Source: Bog-756 sp963701325
Lineage (GTDB): Bacteria; Actinomycetota; Acidimicrobiia; Acidimicrobiales; RAAP-2
Length of the DNA stretch: 64,000 bases
Direction of reading: 5' to 3'
NCBI GenBank assembly: GCA_963701325.1
Contig: OY969604.1
Coordinates: forward strand, 2,914,001-2,978,000
The position numbers and the translations under genes were made by a program. The notes beneath the pieces are model-generated. The model saw only the letters and a program-made list of their open reading frames with translations. It made no database searches and was not told the origin of the DNA. Below are positions 52,191 through 61,940 of this stretch, piece by piece. How positions within the stretch are numbered: position 1 is the stretch's first letter; each line of letters starts with the position of its first letter.

Positions 52191-53210
52191 GTGACCACTC
52201 CGGCCGACCCAGAGGATCTGCTGTCTCGGGCCCTTTTGGGGGATGAAGCTGCCTTTGCGGGGGTGGTTGCCCCTTACGAGCGGTCACTCTTTCGGCACTG
52301 CTACCGGATGATGGGATCAGGACCCGATGCTGAGGAAGCATTGCAGGACACGTTGCTCCGGGCGTGGCGGCGGCTCGAAACCTTCGACGCCTCTGGCGCG
52401 CTCGGGGCATGGCTGTATCGGATAGGTACCAATGTGTGCCTTGACGGGCTGCGCTCCAAGCGGGCCCGTAGCGATCCTGTCAGCTTCGGACCATCGAGCG
52501 TCTCGGGTACTGCGCCGGGTACTCCCGAGTCCGAACTGACCTGGGTCGAGCCGGTGGCGGACACGGACCTCGCGGGGTCCGGCGACCCCCAGAACGAGAT
52601 ACTCCGGAGAGAAGACATCAGTCTGGCGTTCGTCGCAGCACTTCAGCGGTTGGCGCCACGTCAGCGAGCCTGCCTGCTGCTCCATGACGTACTGGGGTTC
52701 ACGCAGGCCGAAGTCGCCGACGCTCTGGCCATGAGCCCGGCCAGCGTCAATAGTTTGCTGTTCCGAGCTCGTCAAGCCGCACGTCCCCGTGACGAGGAGA
52801 CCTCGCTCGACCTCTCCGACCCTCGAGTTCAAGATCTGCTCAGCCGCTACCTTGAGGCATGGCGTCTAGCCGACATCGACGCATTCGTGGCGATCGTTGC
52901 CGAGGATATTCGGTTCTCGATGCCACCCCTGAGTGAGTGGTTCGAAGGTCTTGCCGCTGTTGCACAGTTCGTCGAGCAGGCCATATTCTCAGCCGCCCGT
53001 CCGTATGGCGTGGCGCTGCGCTCCGGGCGGTGCAACGGTCAACCGGCATTCGCCGTCTATCAACCCGGTCCCGAGGGTGACCTCGTCGCCGCAGGATTGC
53101 AGATACTCACGATCGGCGAGAGAAACGGCCAACCACGGGTGCTCGACATCGTTTCATACCGGATTCCGGACCTCGTGGTCCGGAGCGGACTTCCCGATCG
53201 GATCGTGTAG
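52191..53210 (+). CDS. ECF sigma factor with C-terminal SnoaL-like domain (SigG/ECF41 type)
   Basis: 339 aa. Sigma region 2 is LLSRALLGDEAAFAGVVAPYERSLFRHCYRMMGSGPDAEEALQDTLLRAWRRLETF. Region 4 is LAPRQRACLLLHDVLGFTQAEVADALAMSPASVNSLLFRAR. A NTF2/SnoaL-like extension (about 205-330) follows, which in this group modulates sigma activity in place of an anti-sigma factor. GTG 52191 is the only start fitting the conserved N-terminus. No separate anti-sigma gene is seen nearby. Confidence 0.9.
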   Translation: MTTPADPEDLLSRALLGDEAAFAGVVAPYERSLFRHCYRMMGSGPDAEEALQDTLLRAWRRLETFDASGALGAWLYRIGTNVCLDGLRSKRARSDPVSFGPSSVSGTAPGTPESELTWVEPVADTDLAGSGDPQNEILRREDISLAFVAALQRLAPRQRACLLLHDVLGFTQAEVADALAMSPASVNSLLFRARQAARPRDEETSLDLSDPRVQDLLSRYLEAWRLADIDAFVAIVAEDIRFSMPPLSEWFEGLAAVAQFVEQAIFSAARPYGVALRSGRCNGQPAFAVYQPGPEGDLVAAGLQILTIGERNGQPRVLDIVSYRIPDLVVRSGLPDRIV

Positions 53211-53406
53211 CTCGGACTGAACGGCTGATCTCCAACGTGCTCGCAGGGTCCTATCCGGCAACGAAACGGATGGACCGACCGACTGGATGGCAATCAGACC
53301 TGGTCAAGCAGGGTCCCAAGGGGTGTGGAGCGCCTGAAGGTCAGTCCTGTTAAACCCCCGAGATTGCTCGGTTTCAGGGGACGCGAATCGGGGAACAGTT
53401 CGGATC

Positions 53407-55497
53407 ATGGGATTGAGACGGGGGGTTCTCTCCTTCATGTTGGCGGCCGGCGCGGGCGCGCTTGGAATGCTGGTCTTCGCGCCCTCGGCCGATGCATCCG
53501 TGACCGCGCCAAAGGCGCCGACGGGAGTCGGCGCAACCCCTGGCAATGGGTCAGCGGTCGTCAAGTGGACGGCTCCGGTGAACGACGGCGGCAGCGCCAT
53601 CATTGGCTACCTCGTCACGTCGAGTCCAGGGTCCAAGACCTGCACGACGACGGGGGCAAAGACCTGCACCGTTCATGGCCTCACGAACGGGACCAGCTAC
53701 GCGATCTGGGTGAAGGCTCGCAACATGAGAGGACTGGGTGCGGCCTCAGCTCGCGTCACGGTCAAGCCTGGTGTGCCCTTGGCCCCGAGGGACGTGAGAG
53801 CGACCGCTGGTAGCGCTCGGGCGAGGGTCACCTGGATAGCCCCAGCCAACAACGGAAGCCCGATCAGACGGTACACGGTGCGGTCGATCTTCGGGTCCAA
53901 GACCTGCACGAGCGTCGTCACCACTTGCGTGGTGAGGGGACTCAGGAACGGCACTCGATACAGGTTCAAAGTGACTGCTACCAATGCCAGGGGAACCGGC
54001 GCCGCATCGGCGCCTTCCACTGCGGTCACCCCGCACCTGCCGCCAACGCTCACGATCACTGCGTCCAATGGAAGCCAGACGTACGGTGGCCAGCCGCCCA
54101 CGATCACACCCACCTACTCTGGCTTCGTCAACGGTAATACCCCGGCGGAGCTGACTGCGCTCCCGACGTGTGTCTCGGGCACTACCAGTTCGTCGCGGGC
54201 GGGCACCTATGCCAGTTCGTGCTCGGGAGCGGTCGATCCCAATTACACGATCGTCTATGTCGATGGAACCACCACGGTGAACCTGATCACGCTCACCATT
54301 TCTGCGTCGAATGGGATACAGATCTTCGGCGGTGCGCTGCCGGTCATCTCGCCGATCTACTCCGGTTTCGTCAACGGTGATAGCTCGGCGGACCTGACGG
54401 CGCTCCCGGTGTGTGTCTCGGGCACCACCAGCCTGTCGCCGGTGCTCGGCACCAATGCCAGTTCGTGCTCGGGGGCAGCTGACCCCAATTACTCAATTGT
54501 CTATGTCGACGGCACCACCACCGTGAATCCGGCGACGCTCACCGTGACCGCGTCGAACGGGATCCAGACATTCGGTGGCCTGCTGTCGGTCATCTCGCCG
54601 ATCTACAGCGGTTTCGTCAACGGTGATACCCCGGCGGACCTGACTGCGCTCCCGACCTGCGTCCCGGGGACCACCGCATTGTCACCGGTGCTCGGAACCT
54701 ATGCGAGTTCGTGCTCCGGGGCGGTCGACCCCAATTACTCGATCGTCTATTTGGACGGCACCACCACGGTGAACCCGGCAACGCTGACCGTCACCGCGTC
54801 GAAGGGAATCCAGACCTACGGCGGGGTGCTGGCGGTCATCAGCCCTGCCTATTCCGGCTTCGTCAATGGTGATACCCCGGCGGATCTGACTGCACTGCCC
54901 ACCTGTGTCCCGGGTACCACCGCCGTGTCACCGGTGCTCGGCAACTATGTCAGCTCGTGCTCGGGGGCGGTAGATCCCAACTACTCCTTCGTGTACAGCA
55001 ACAACACGACAACCGTCGAACCGGCAACACTCACCGTGAGCGCGTCGAGCGGAACCCAGACCTACGGCGGGGCGCTGGCGATCATCTCGCCGACCTACTC
55101 CGGATTCGTCAACGGCGATACGCCGGCGCATCTGACGACGCTGGCCACCTGCGTCCCGGGGACCGCCACCTTGTCACCAGTGCTCGGCACCTATGCCAGC
55201 TCGTGCTCGGGTGCGGTCGATCCCAACTACTCCGTCGTCTACGTGGACGGCACCACCACTGTGAATCCTGCAACGCTCACCATCACCGCAAACCCTGAGA
55301 CCAAACTGCTTGGGCTCCTGGATCCTGCGTTGACGTTCGTTGCCACTGGCTTGGTCGGCTCCGACACCACGACCGGATCCCTCACCAGGGTTCCTGGCGA
55401 GGGACTCGGTAAATATGCGATCGGGCTGGGCACGGTTACAGCTGGGCCGAACTACACCATCGTCTTTGTGAGCAACTTCCTAACCATCGAACTGTGA
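53407..55497 (+). CDS. Secreted adhesin-like protein with two FN3 domains and MBG repeats
   Basis: 696 aa. Signal peptide LRRGVLSFMLAAGAGALGMLVFAPSADASV. FN3 domain 1 is about 36-125 (APKAPTGVGATPGNGSAVVKW). FN3 domain 2 is about 126-212 (APRDVRATAGSARARVTW). Then five 82-residue units starting TLTITASNGSQTYGG and ending DPNYTIVYVDGTTTVN (MBG-type immunoglobulin-like repeats), and a degenerate sixth. Each unit carries a conserved Cys pair (PTCVSG, SSCSGA) that could form a disulfide. No membrane anchor or sorting motif seen. Likely surface adhesion. Confidence 0.85.
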   Translation: MGLRRGVLSFMLAAGAGALGMLVFAPSADASVTAPKAPTGVGATPGNGSAVVKWTAPVNDGGSAIIGYLVTSSPGSKTCTTTGAKTCTVHGLTNGTSYAIWVKARNMRGLGAASARVTVKPGVPLAPRDVRATAGSARARVTWIAPANNGSPIRRYTVRSIFGSKTCTSVVTTCVVRGLRNGTRYRFKVTATNARGTGAASAPSTAVTPHLPPTLTITASNGSQTYGGQPPTITPTYSGFVNGNTPAELTALPTCVSGTTSSSRAGTYASSCSGAVDPNYTIVYVDGTTTVNLITLTISASNGIQIFGGALPVISPIYSGFVNGDSSADLTALPVCVSGTTSLSPVLGTNASSCSGAADPNYSIVYVDGTTTVNPATLTVTASNGIQTFGGLLSVISPIYSGFVNGDTPADLTALPTCVPGTTALSPVLGTYASSCSGAVDPNYSIVYLDGTTTVNPATLTVTASKGIQTYGGVLAVISPAYSGFVNGDTPADLTALPTCVPGTTAVSPVLGNYVSSCSGAVDPNYSFVYSNNTTTVEPATLTVSASSGTQTYGGALAIISPTYSGFVNGDTPAHLTTLATCVPGTATLSPVLGTYASSCSGAVDPNYSVVYVDGTTTVNPATLTITANPETKLLGLLDPALTFVATGLVGSDTTTGSLTRVPGEGLGKYAIGLGTVTAGPNYTIVFVSNFLTIEL
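54052..55290 (+). repeat. Five tandem 246-bp coding repeats
   Basis: Unit starts are near 54052, 54295, 54541, 54787 and 55033, with a sixth start near 55279. High similarity between units indicates expansion by duplication. They are coding repeats of MBG domains, not a CRISPR array. Confidence 0.8.
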
Positions 55498-55637
55498 CCC
55501 GAACCGGTCGGTACTGAAGGCGACTGATGCAGTTCAGCTCGCAAGAGCGGTTTGACTGACCTCTGGCACCTCAACGAACTCTTCTTCCGCCCCCCGAGCG
55601 CCTCATCTCGCCGGAACGCTACGAGCTTGGGTTCCCG

Positions 55638-56036
55638 CTAACGCAATGCTTGATCTGCTTCACGGTCGCCCCCGTAGACTGCCAGGGCGTACACCACGAG
55701 CGCTGCAATGAAGATGTACACGAATCCCCAGACCGGGTAGAACGGCATCCACCAGATAGCGCTCACGCCGGCGATCACTCCGGCCACGATTCCGACCCAT
55801 CGAGCGACGCTGGATCCAACAACGACGAAAAAGCCGCAAACAATCAGGATGGCGGCCACGGCTAGGTCCACCCATCCGTACGTCTTGAGGCTGTGCCCGA
55901 AGATCGCAGCCTCCAAGTTGGATGGCAGAACGCCGTGGTATGAAAATGCCCAAATGGCATCGAATACCTTCATGATGCCGCCCCAGATGAGCACGATTCC
56001 TGCAAAGAGGACCCATCCTTCGCCGCGGTGTTCCAT
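55638..56036 (-). CDS. Four-helix membrane protein (DUF7144-like)
   Basis: 132 aa with four hydrophobic helices: GWVLFAGIVLIWGGIMKVFDAIWAF, VDLAVAAILIVCGFFVVVG, WVGIVAGVIAGVSAIWWMPFY and WGFVYIFIAALVVYALAVYG. It matches small actinobacterial integral membrane proteins of unknown role, often in stress-related clusters. Start ATG 56036. Confidence 0.75.
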   Translation of the reverse strand: MEHRGEGWVLFAGIVLIWGGIMKVFDAIWAFSYHGVLPSNLEAAIFGHSLKTYGWVDLAVAAILIVCGFFVVVGSSVARWVGIVAGVIAGVSAIWWMPFYPVWGFVYIFIAALVVYALAVYGGDREADQALR

Positions 56037-56315
56037 CGTTCACTCCAATCATTCGCCGCGCCATCTACTCGTGTGGCGCGCGTCACCGCCCCGCCCACAG
56101 CCTCTGCTTGTATCCAGAGAAATGCAAGAGACCCGCGACGCTCTTTGTGATCGCGTGCACAAGCAGGACGACCTTGAACTCCACTGACTCACGAGATGTT
56201 GAGTTTGTCTGGTCCTGAGACCACGTGTCTCTTTTCAATCAGCGGATATCCTTCGTCACACTTGCCAGGGGCAGGTAGGACCGTCCGTTACGACAAATCG
56301 AGCAGGAGGAACACC

Positions 56316-56846
56316 GTGGCTGCCGACACCTTCTTTGCATATTCCGGCGTCTACCCCAATGTGGCTGACGCGTTGGCGGACTACGACGCAATACACGTAC
56401 TTCACACGGAGCTCGGACTCATCGATGCCTACGATGCGGCCGTCGTCGAACGCAAAGTGGATGGCGGAGTCAAGATCGTCAAGAAGCATGAGACGCCAAC
56501 TCGTGTTGGTGGAGTGCTCGGTGGGGGAGTTGGTCTCGCGACAGGTCTGGTCATCGCTCTGTTCCCAGCTGCAGCGATCGGAGGCGGGCTGCTCTTGGTC
56601 ACCGGTGGCGGGGGAGCGCTCCTTGGAGCACTTGCCGGTCATGCCGCCGCCGGGATGAGCAGAGGTGACCTCAAGGAGTTGGGCGAAGGATTGGACGGCG
56701 GGCAGGCGGGCCTGGTCGTCGTTGCCATCTCGGACATGCAGTCAAAGATCGAAGCTGCGATGAAGCGCGCAACGAAGATCCAAGCCAAGGAGTTGCGTGC
56801 CGATCACGAAGCGATTGAGAAGGAAGCGAAGTCAGGAGAGAAATAG
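56316..56846 (+). CDS. DUF1269-like membrane-associated protein
   Basis: 176 aa. The N-terminal part (VADALADYDAIHVLHTELGLIDAYDAAVVERKVDGGVKIVKKHETP) resembles DUF1269 proteins. A Gly-rich hydrophobic hairpin (GGVLGGGVGLATGLVIALFPAAAIGGGLLLVTGGGGALLGAL) would insert in a membrane, followed by a Lys/Glu-rich helix. GTG 56316 has AGGAGGA upstream. Function unknown. Confidence 0.8.
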   Translation: MAADTFFAYSGVYPNVADALADYDAIHVLHTELGLIDAYDAAVVERKVDGGVKIVKKHETPTRVGGVLGGGVGLATGLVIALFPAAAIGGGLLLVTGGGGALLGALAGHAAAGMSRGDLKELGEGLDGGQAGLVVVAISDMQSKIEAAMKRATKIQAKELRADHEAIEKEAKSGEK

Positions 56847-56982
56847 ACCGGCTTCGTGTTCACCATCAACCGTCACGCGCCCGGTCGGTGCGGGTCGGAC
56901 CGGCATATCGCGAATCGATGTCAGAATACCTGTGTTCGAGAAGCGAAACGCTCCGAGAGACGACTGACCTCACTAGATATCG

Positions 56983-58712
56983 ATGGCTGACACCGATCAA
57001 GAGGGTGAGCGCGCTCGGACCCGACGGATCGTCCCGATGCTCAGCTGGATCAGAACCTACGATCGTCGTTGGCTGCGGAACGATCTCATCGCCGGGATCG
57101 CCGTGGCAGCCCTCATCGTTCCGAAGAACCTGGGCTACGCCGCCATCGCTGGGATTCCAGTTCAGAATGGGCTCTACGCCGCAGCTGCTGGTGCAATTCT
57201 CTATGCCGTCTTTGGAACGAGTCGCCAGATCTCGACGGGACCGAGCTCGGGTTTGGCGGCTGTGGCTGCGAGCGCCGTGGTTGCCGCCAAGATCACCGGG
57301 ATACAGGACGTGGCATCCTTCGTGGCAACGATCACGTTGGCTTCGGGAGTGCTCTTCCTGCTTCTCGCAGTCTTTCGAATGGGGTGGATCGCACAGTTTC
57401 TCTCTGCGCAGTGGTTACCGGCTTCCTCTTCGGTGCGGCGATCGACGTTGTGATTGGCGAGCTCCCCAAGCTGACCGGAACCGACGTCACAGGATCAAAT
57501 CCGTTCCAGGAATTGCGTTCGTGGGTCAGTTCCCTCAGTGGCTCTAGTCTGACGACCGTCCTTGTCGGTGGGGTCTCGCTCGTTGTCGTGTTCGGGATGC
57601 GTGCCATTGCTCCACGGATCCCGGGTGCTCTCGTACTCGTGGTCGGAGGACTCCTGGCCTCACGGATCTTCGACCTTGGCAGCCATGGAGTCGACCTGGT
57701 GGGGACGGTGCCCAGAGGGCTACCGACTGTCGAGCTTCCCAAGTGGCAGCAAGTGGGCGATCATGCAAGCACGATCGCCATTGCTGCAGTTGCCTTGGTT
57801 CTGATCGGATTCTCGCAGACGGCGGGCGACTCGCGGGCGTTCGCTGCCAAGCACCGGTATCGCATCGACATCAATCAGGAGTCGGTCGCCCAGGGCATGG
57901 CAAATGCGGGTGCCGGGCTCTTTCAAGGCATGCCGGTTTCGACGAGTCTGTCCGCGAGTTCCCTCAACGACCATTCGGGCGCGCGTACCGGTCTTGCGTC
58001 CCTGATCTCCGGCATCATCGTCTTGCTCACCCTGCTCATCTTGGCTCCGATTTTCTCGCAGTTACCCAAGCCAGTCCTGGCAGCATTGATCATCGAAGCC
58101 GTAGTCATGGGCATGATGGACCTACCCGAGATGCGTCGACTCGCCAAGGTGCAGCGCTTCGACTTCTGGATTGCCGTCGCCGCCATTGTCGGGACACTTG
58201 CGTTCGGTGTGCTCGCCGGCGTGATGATCGGGATCGGACTGTCGCTCCTCTGGCTGATCTCGGTCGCGACGCGCCCATCGATGCCGTTGTTGGGGCGAGA
58301 GAAGGGAACCCAAGTCTTCAGAGAATTGGACGAGTACCCGACGGACGAGCAATTCCCCGGAGTGGTGGTCCTACGGCTCGACGGGGGCCTGTTCTTCGCC
58401 ACGTCGGATGCTCTCGAGGACAGGATCCGCGAAGTGGCACTCTCCACCCCGGACATCAGCGGGATCGTGCTCGACTGCGAAGGGATCGATTTCATCGATT
58501 CGCAGGGCTCCGCAAAGATGGGCGAGATTCTCGATCTGACGGAGCAGGCGGGCGTGACCCTGCGGCTTGCGCGTGTCAAGCCGGCCGTCTACGAGCTGCT
58601 CGAGCGTGACGGCTTCGTCGAACGCATCGGTGACGCAAAGACTCACGGCAACGTGTATCGGGCGGTGGAAGCCCAGAGCGCCGAAAGAGGATCCCCCGAT
58701 CAGCGAGACTGA
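56983..58712 (+). pseudogene. SulP-family anion transporter with STAS domain, frameshifted near 57403
   Basis: The first part (LSWIRTYDRRWLRNDLIAGIAVAALIVPKNLGYAAIAGIPVQNGLYAA, GTSRQISTGPSSGLAAVAA) is in one frame to WIAQFLS. The family sequence then continues in another frame (AVVTGFLFGAAIDVVIGELPKL onward, NDHSGARTGLASLI) and ends with a cytosolic STAS domain (GVVVLRLDGGLFFATSDALEDRI, LDCEGIDFIDSQGSAKM). A one-base loss after the TCT near 57403 would account for it. Intact, this would be an about 576-aa sulfate/bicarbonate-type transporter. May be an assembly indel or a real mutation. Confidence 0.85.
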
Positions 58713-58802
58713 CGGCTGGCCGCTGGTGCCTCTACCGCGTTGCTCGATCGTTCAATCGGCGACGAGTTGGCGAGAGCATCTGCCGAGCAGGCTGCCGAGG
58801 GT

Positions 58803-59069
58803 TCAGGACGCGAGAATCTTCGTCTTCTGGGCTGTGAATTCTTCCTCAGTGAGGATTCCCTGATTCTTGAGTTCGGCCAATTCCTTCAGCTGGGCGATCG
58901 GATCAGGAGCGGGGGCCGCAACCGGGGCCACCGGTTGTTGTTGCGCGTATTGATCCTGCTCCTGTTGAGCCCATCGATTTCCCTGTCGACGTGACACCCG
59001 GTTGGAGACCGCCGTCGCGGTACCGGCGATGACGGCGGTTCGGGCGACACCTCTGAGAAGTCCTGGCAC
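58803..59069 (-). CDS. SHOCT-domain protein
   Basis: 88 aa. C-terminal SHOCT motif IAQLKELAELKNQGILTEEEFTAQKTKIL. The N-terminal LLRGVARTAVIAGTATAVSNRVSRRQ is a short membrane-prone segment, with a Gln/Pro/Ala linker between. SHOCT modules are short oligomerisation tails on envelope or stress proteins. ATG 59069. Confidence 0.87.
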   Translation of the reverse strand: MPGLLRGVARTAVIAGTATAVSNRVSRRQGNRWAQQEQDQYAQQQPVAPVAAPAPDPIAQLKELAELKNQGILTEEEFTAQKTKILAS

Positions 59070-59096
59070 AGTCCCTCCTCTCTCGTAGAGCTCGCT

Positions 59097-59534
59097 TCAG
59101 TGCTCCGTCGCTTGGAGCGACGTCAGTACGGCACCTTGCGGGATGTATCCGGCGGCGACGAGCTCGGCTTTTCCACGACGAAGGGCCTCGACGAAGGGAG
59201 TCGCCCAACGGTTCTCGAAGATCAGGATGGCTGCCGAGGAGCCGCGCTGTATCGCCGAGGCAGCATCTGCCAGATCGCTCTCGTCAAGAAGCCCAGACGA
59301 GGCACCGGCGAAGAGGGCGATATCGAACTGCCCGTCATGGTCGATATCGCTCAGTTGGAGCACATTGAGGGAGCCGTCTGTTCCCCGGTTCACGAAGACG
59401 ATGTCGAGGATCCGAATGACGCCCCGATCCACCAGCTCGAGGAGGATGGGCATCCCCTCGCCGGTCATCCTGCTACCAGGGAACTCGACGATCAGGTAGC
59501 TGATCGGACCCATCAGATCGGCATCGTCTGGCAT
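59097..59534 (-). CDS. DUF6325/DUF1269-like protein
   Basis: 145 aa. Starting MPDDADLMGPISYLIVEFPGSRMTGEGMPILLELVDRGVIRILDIVFV and ending EALRRGKAELVAAGYIPQ, the pattern of actinobacterial proteins usually found next to SHOCT-domain genes, as here (27 bp apart). ATG 59534 is preferred; ATG 59594 would add a poorly conserved stretch. Function unknown. Confidence 0.8.
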   Translation of the reverse strand: MPDDADLMGPISYLIVEFPGSRMTGEGMPILLELVDRGVIRILDIVFVNRGTDGSLNVLQLSDIDHDGQFDIALFAGASSGLLDESDLADAASAIQRGSSAAILIFENRWATPFVEALRRGKAELVAAGYIPQGAVLTSLQATEH

Positions 59535-59647
59535 CTCACCACCACCATCCTGGTCGCTGCTGTTCGCGGAACGAGCGTACCCGATGGACTCCATGGAAAG
59601 CTATGGGTGAGCGCTGGATTCCCGATCGAAGGGAGTGAGACCGAGCC

Positions 59648-61042
59648 GTGGCTAGCCCCGTCAAGACTGGGAGGATGGCTCCGGCCCTGCGTCGCATGCT
59701 GCTGCCACTCGCCCTGGCCCAGTTCATCTGCAGCTTCGCTGGTTCGAACATGAACGTCATGATCAATGACATCAGCAAGGATCTGGATACCACGGTCCAG
59801 GGCGTCCAGATCGCCATCACTCTCTTCTTGCTGGTCATGGCGGCACTCATGATCCCCTGCGGAAAGCTCACTGACAGATGGGGCCGAAAGCGCTGCTTCA
59901 CCCTCGGGCTGTCGATCTATGCAGTCGGTGCCGTGCTCAGCGCCGTCGCACCAGGCCTCGGAGTGCTGATCGTCGGGAACTCGATCCTCGAGGGAGTGGG
60001 CACCGCTCTCCTCATCCCCCCCGTGTACATCCTCACGACCATGCTGTTCCACGACCTCAAGTCTCGGGCCCAAGCGTTCGGCATCATCAGCGGCATGGGC
60101 GGGATCGGTGCCGCCACGGGCCCGCTGATCGGCGGGTTCATCACTACGGCCATCACCTGGCGGGCGGCCTTCGTCTTTCAGGCCGTCGTGGTCGTCCTGA
60201 TCGTCTTCCTCGGTCGGGGTATCCACGATCCGCTGCCCGCCGACCCCACTCGTCCCTTTGACACGGGAGGGGCGATCCTGTCCGCGGTTGGGCTGGTCAC
60301 CCTGGTTGTCGGGATCCTGGCAGCCGACAACAACCGGCTGGTGTGCGCGCTCCTCATCGCCCTCGGGGCCCTGATCCTCGTCGGGTTCTTCGCCTGGGTC
60401 CGGAGCCGCGAGCGTGCCGGCAAGGAGGCGCTGCTCTCGACCGAGTTGTTTCGTAACCGCACGTCCAATCTCGGTCTGGTGACCCAGAACGTGCAGTGGC
60501 TGATGCTCATGGGAACATCGTTCGTCGTCTCGGCCTATCTCCAGGTCGTTCGGGGGTACAGCGCCATCAAGACCGGCGTGATCTTCACCGCAGCAACCGT
60601 CGGAATCTTGGTCTCCTCGCTTGCGGCGGGTGCCCTGGCGAAGCGGTTCCAGCAGCGAACATTGATCCTGATCGGGTTCGTGACCACCATCGCCGGGGTG
60701 GTCTTCCTGCTGCTGATCGTCAAACACTCACCGAGCGAATGGGCCTTTGCTCCAGGCCTGCTGCTCATCGGGCTGGGCCTCGGTGTCATGCTCACCCCTT
60801 CGGTGAACGTGGTCCAGTCCGCCTTTCCGGAGGACCAGCAGAGTGAGATCTCCGGGCTCTCGCGCTGTGTGTCGAACCTGGGCTCGACGCTCGGCACCGC
60901 CATTGCCGGCACCATTCTCGTCTCCGGCCTCACCGACCCGACGCGGTCCTACGCTCTTGCCATGATCGTGGTGGCTGCGATCGGTTTCGTCGGTCTCGGG
61001 GTCACGTTCTTCCTGCGATCTCCGGAGCCCGCGGCGGTCTGA
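59648..61042 (+). CDS. MFS transporter, DHA2-like
   Basis: 464 aa with about 12-14 helices: ITLFLLVMAALMIPCGKLTDRWGRKRCFTLG (motif A), GNSILEGVGTALLIPPVYI, GIISGMGGIGAATGPLIGGFI (motif C) and FPEDQQSEISGLSRCVSNLGSTLGTAIAG. The start is GTG 59648. Convergent with a TetR gene. Substrate unknown; likely a hydrophobic drug or metabolite exporter. Confidence 0.9.
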   Translation: MASPVKTGRMAPALRRMLLPLALAQFICSFAGSNMNVMINDISKDLDTTVQGVQIAITLFLLVMAALMIPCGKLTDRWGRKRCFTLGLSIYAVGAVLSAVAPGLGVLIVGNSILEGVGTALLIPPVYILTTMLFHDLKSRAQAFGIISGMGGIGAATGPLIGGFITTAITWRAAFVFQAVVVVLIVFLGRGIHDPLPADPTRPFDTGGAILSAVGLVTLVVGILAADNNRLVCALLIALGALILVGFFAWVRSRERAGKEALLSTELFRNRTSNLGLVTQNVQWLMLMGTSFVVSAYLQVVRGYSAIKTGVIFTAATVGILVSSLAAGALAKRFQQRTLILIGFVTTIAGVVFLLLIVKHSPSEWAFAPGLLLIGLGLGVMLTPSVNVVQSAFPEDQQSEISGLSRCVSNLGSTLGTAIAGTILVSGLTDPTRSYALAMIVVAAIGFVGLGVTFFLRSPEPAAV

Positions 61043-61118
61043 CCATGCGAGTCGATACGGCGATGCGCCAGGGCTGGTCGATCCACCGGCTCGGACTGGC
61101 AACCGAGACCAGGATCTC

Positions 61119-61778
61119 CTATTCGTCGAGCGGGAAGGCGGCGGGCAACAGGCCCATCAGGGTCGCGAACATCGGGGTGAAACGGCCCTCGCCCCAGGGC
61201 AGGTCCGGCTCGTTGGCGAATGCCTGGCTGAGCACCCCGACGATCATCGTCGACACGAGGTAGATGGCGCTCACGTCGTTGGCTGTCGGACCGAGCTGGC
61301 CCTTGGCAACAGCGTCGGCAAGCGCGCCACGCTGGAGCTCTACCATCTCCATGCTGACTGCGAACGCTTCGGGCGAAGGATGGAAACTCGGGACTGGACG
61401 CCAGAAGAGCAACTCGGCGACCGCGCGGTTTGCCAGACACCATCGTCCGCTCGCTTCGAGGCCCGCGACGAGCGCGTCAAGCCCAGACTCGGCCCCTTGG
61501 AGGCCGCCGCGCATCGCCTCGAGGTTCTGGCGCTGACCCTCGAGGAACATCGCGTCGTAGATCGCCATGAGCGACGGGAAGTACTTGTAGAGCGACGGTG
61601 GCTGGACGCCCAGGCGCCGCGCTACTTCTGCCAAGCTGAGGCCATTCACTCCCTCCTCGGTCATGACGTCGCGGGCGATGTCGAGGATCTCTCGGATCGT
61701 TTCCTGGCGTCGACGGGCCCTGCGGTCCGGCCGCTCTCCGGCCGCTTCCGTCTGCGCTACTCCCTGGTCGTGTGCCAT
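61119..61778 (-). CDS. TetR-family regulator with WHG-type C-terminal domain
   Basis: 219 aa. Helix-turn-helix IREILDIARDVMTEEGVNGLSLAEVARRLGVQPPSLYKYFPSLMAIYDAMF. The C-terminal domain (LASGRWCLANRAVAELLFWRPVPSFHPS) fits the WHG subgroup. The ATG at 61778 faces a divergent SRPBCC gene across an AT-rich region with two dyads. It probably controls the SRPBCC/MBL pair and itself. Confidence 0.92.
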   Translation of the reverse strand: MAHDQGVAQTEAAGERPDRRARRRQETIREILDIARDVMTEEGVNGLSLAEVARRLGVQPPSLYKYFPSLMAIYDAMFLEGQRQNLEAMRGGLQGAESGLDALVAGLEASGRWCLANRAVAELLFWRPVPSFHPSPEAFAVSMEMVELQRGALADAVAKGQLGPTANDVSAIYLVSTMIVGVLSQAFANEPDLPWGEGRFTPMFATLMGLLPAAFPLDE

Positions 61779-61805
61779 GGCTAGGAAGCATAGCGGAAAA
61801 TCTGC

Positions 61806-61833
61806 TTGACAGCTATAGCTAATACTATTAGCT
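61806..61833. promoter_or_regulatory. TTGACA box and overlapping dyads (TetR operator candidate)
   Basis: TTGACA is followed by the palindrome AGCTATAGCT (61811-61820), which overlaps AGCTAAT-ACT-ATTAGCT (61817-61833), a perfect 7-bp inverted repeat. Lies between the TetR gene and the SRPBCC gene. Confidence 0.55.
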
Positions 61834-61860
61834 TACGTAGGAGACCGGAGGAGGACGCAG

Positions 61861-61940
61861 ATGACCGGACAGGAGAGCACACACACATGATTGGACCTGA
61901 GAGCACCCAGCAGATGATCGGACAGGAGAGCACCCAGCAG
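61861..61940 (+). repeat. Three tandem copies of a 27-bp start-codon repeat
   Basis: Units begin at 61861 (26 nt), 61887 and 61914. Each has ATG, then GGA(C) and a GAGAGCAC core, so every copy carries both an ATG and, for the next copy, a GGAGAG-like ribosome site. Translated, copies 2 and 3 give MIGPESTQQ and MIGQESTQQ. Confidence 0.7.

Noticed and set aside
54052..55290. CRISPR-like regular repetition
   Set aside because: Units are 246 bp, contiguous, in frame and encode protein domains; no spacers or cas genes.
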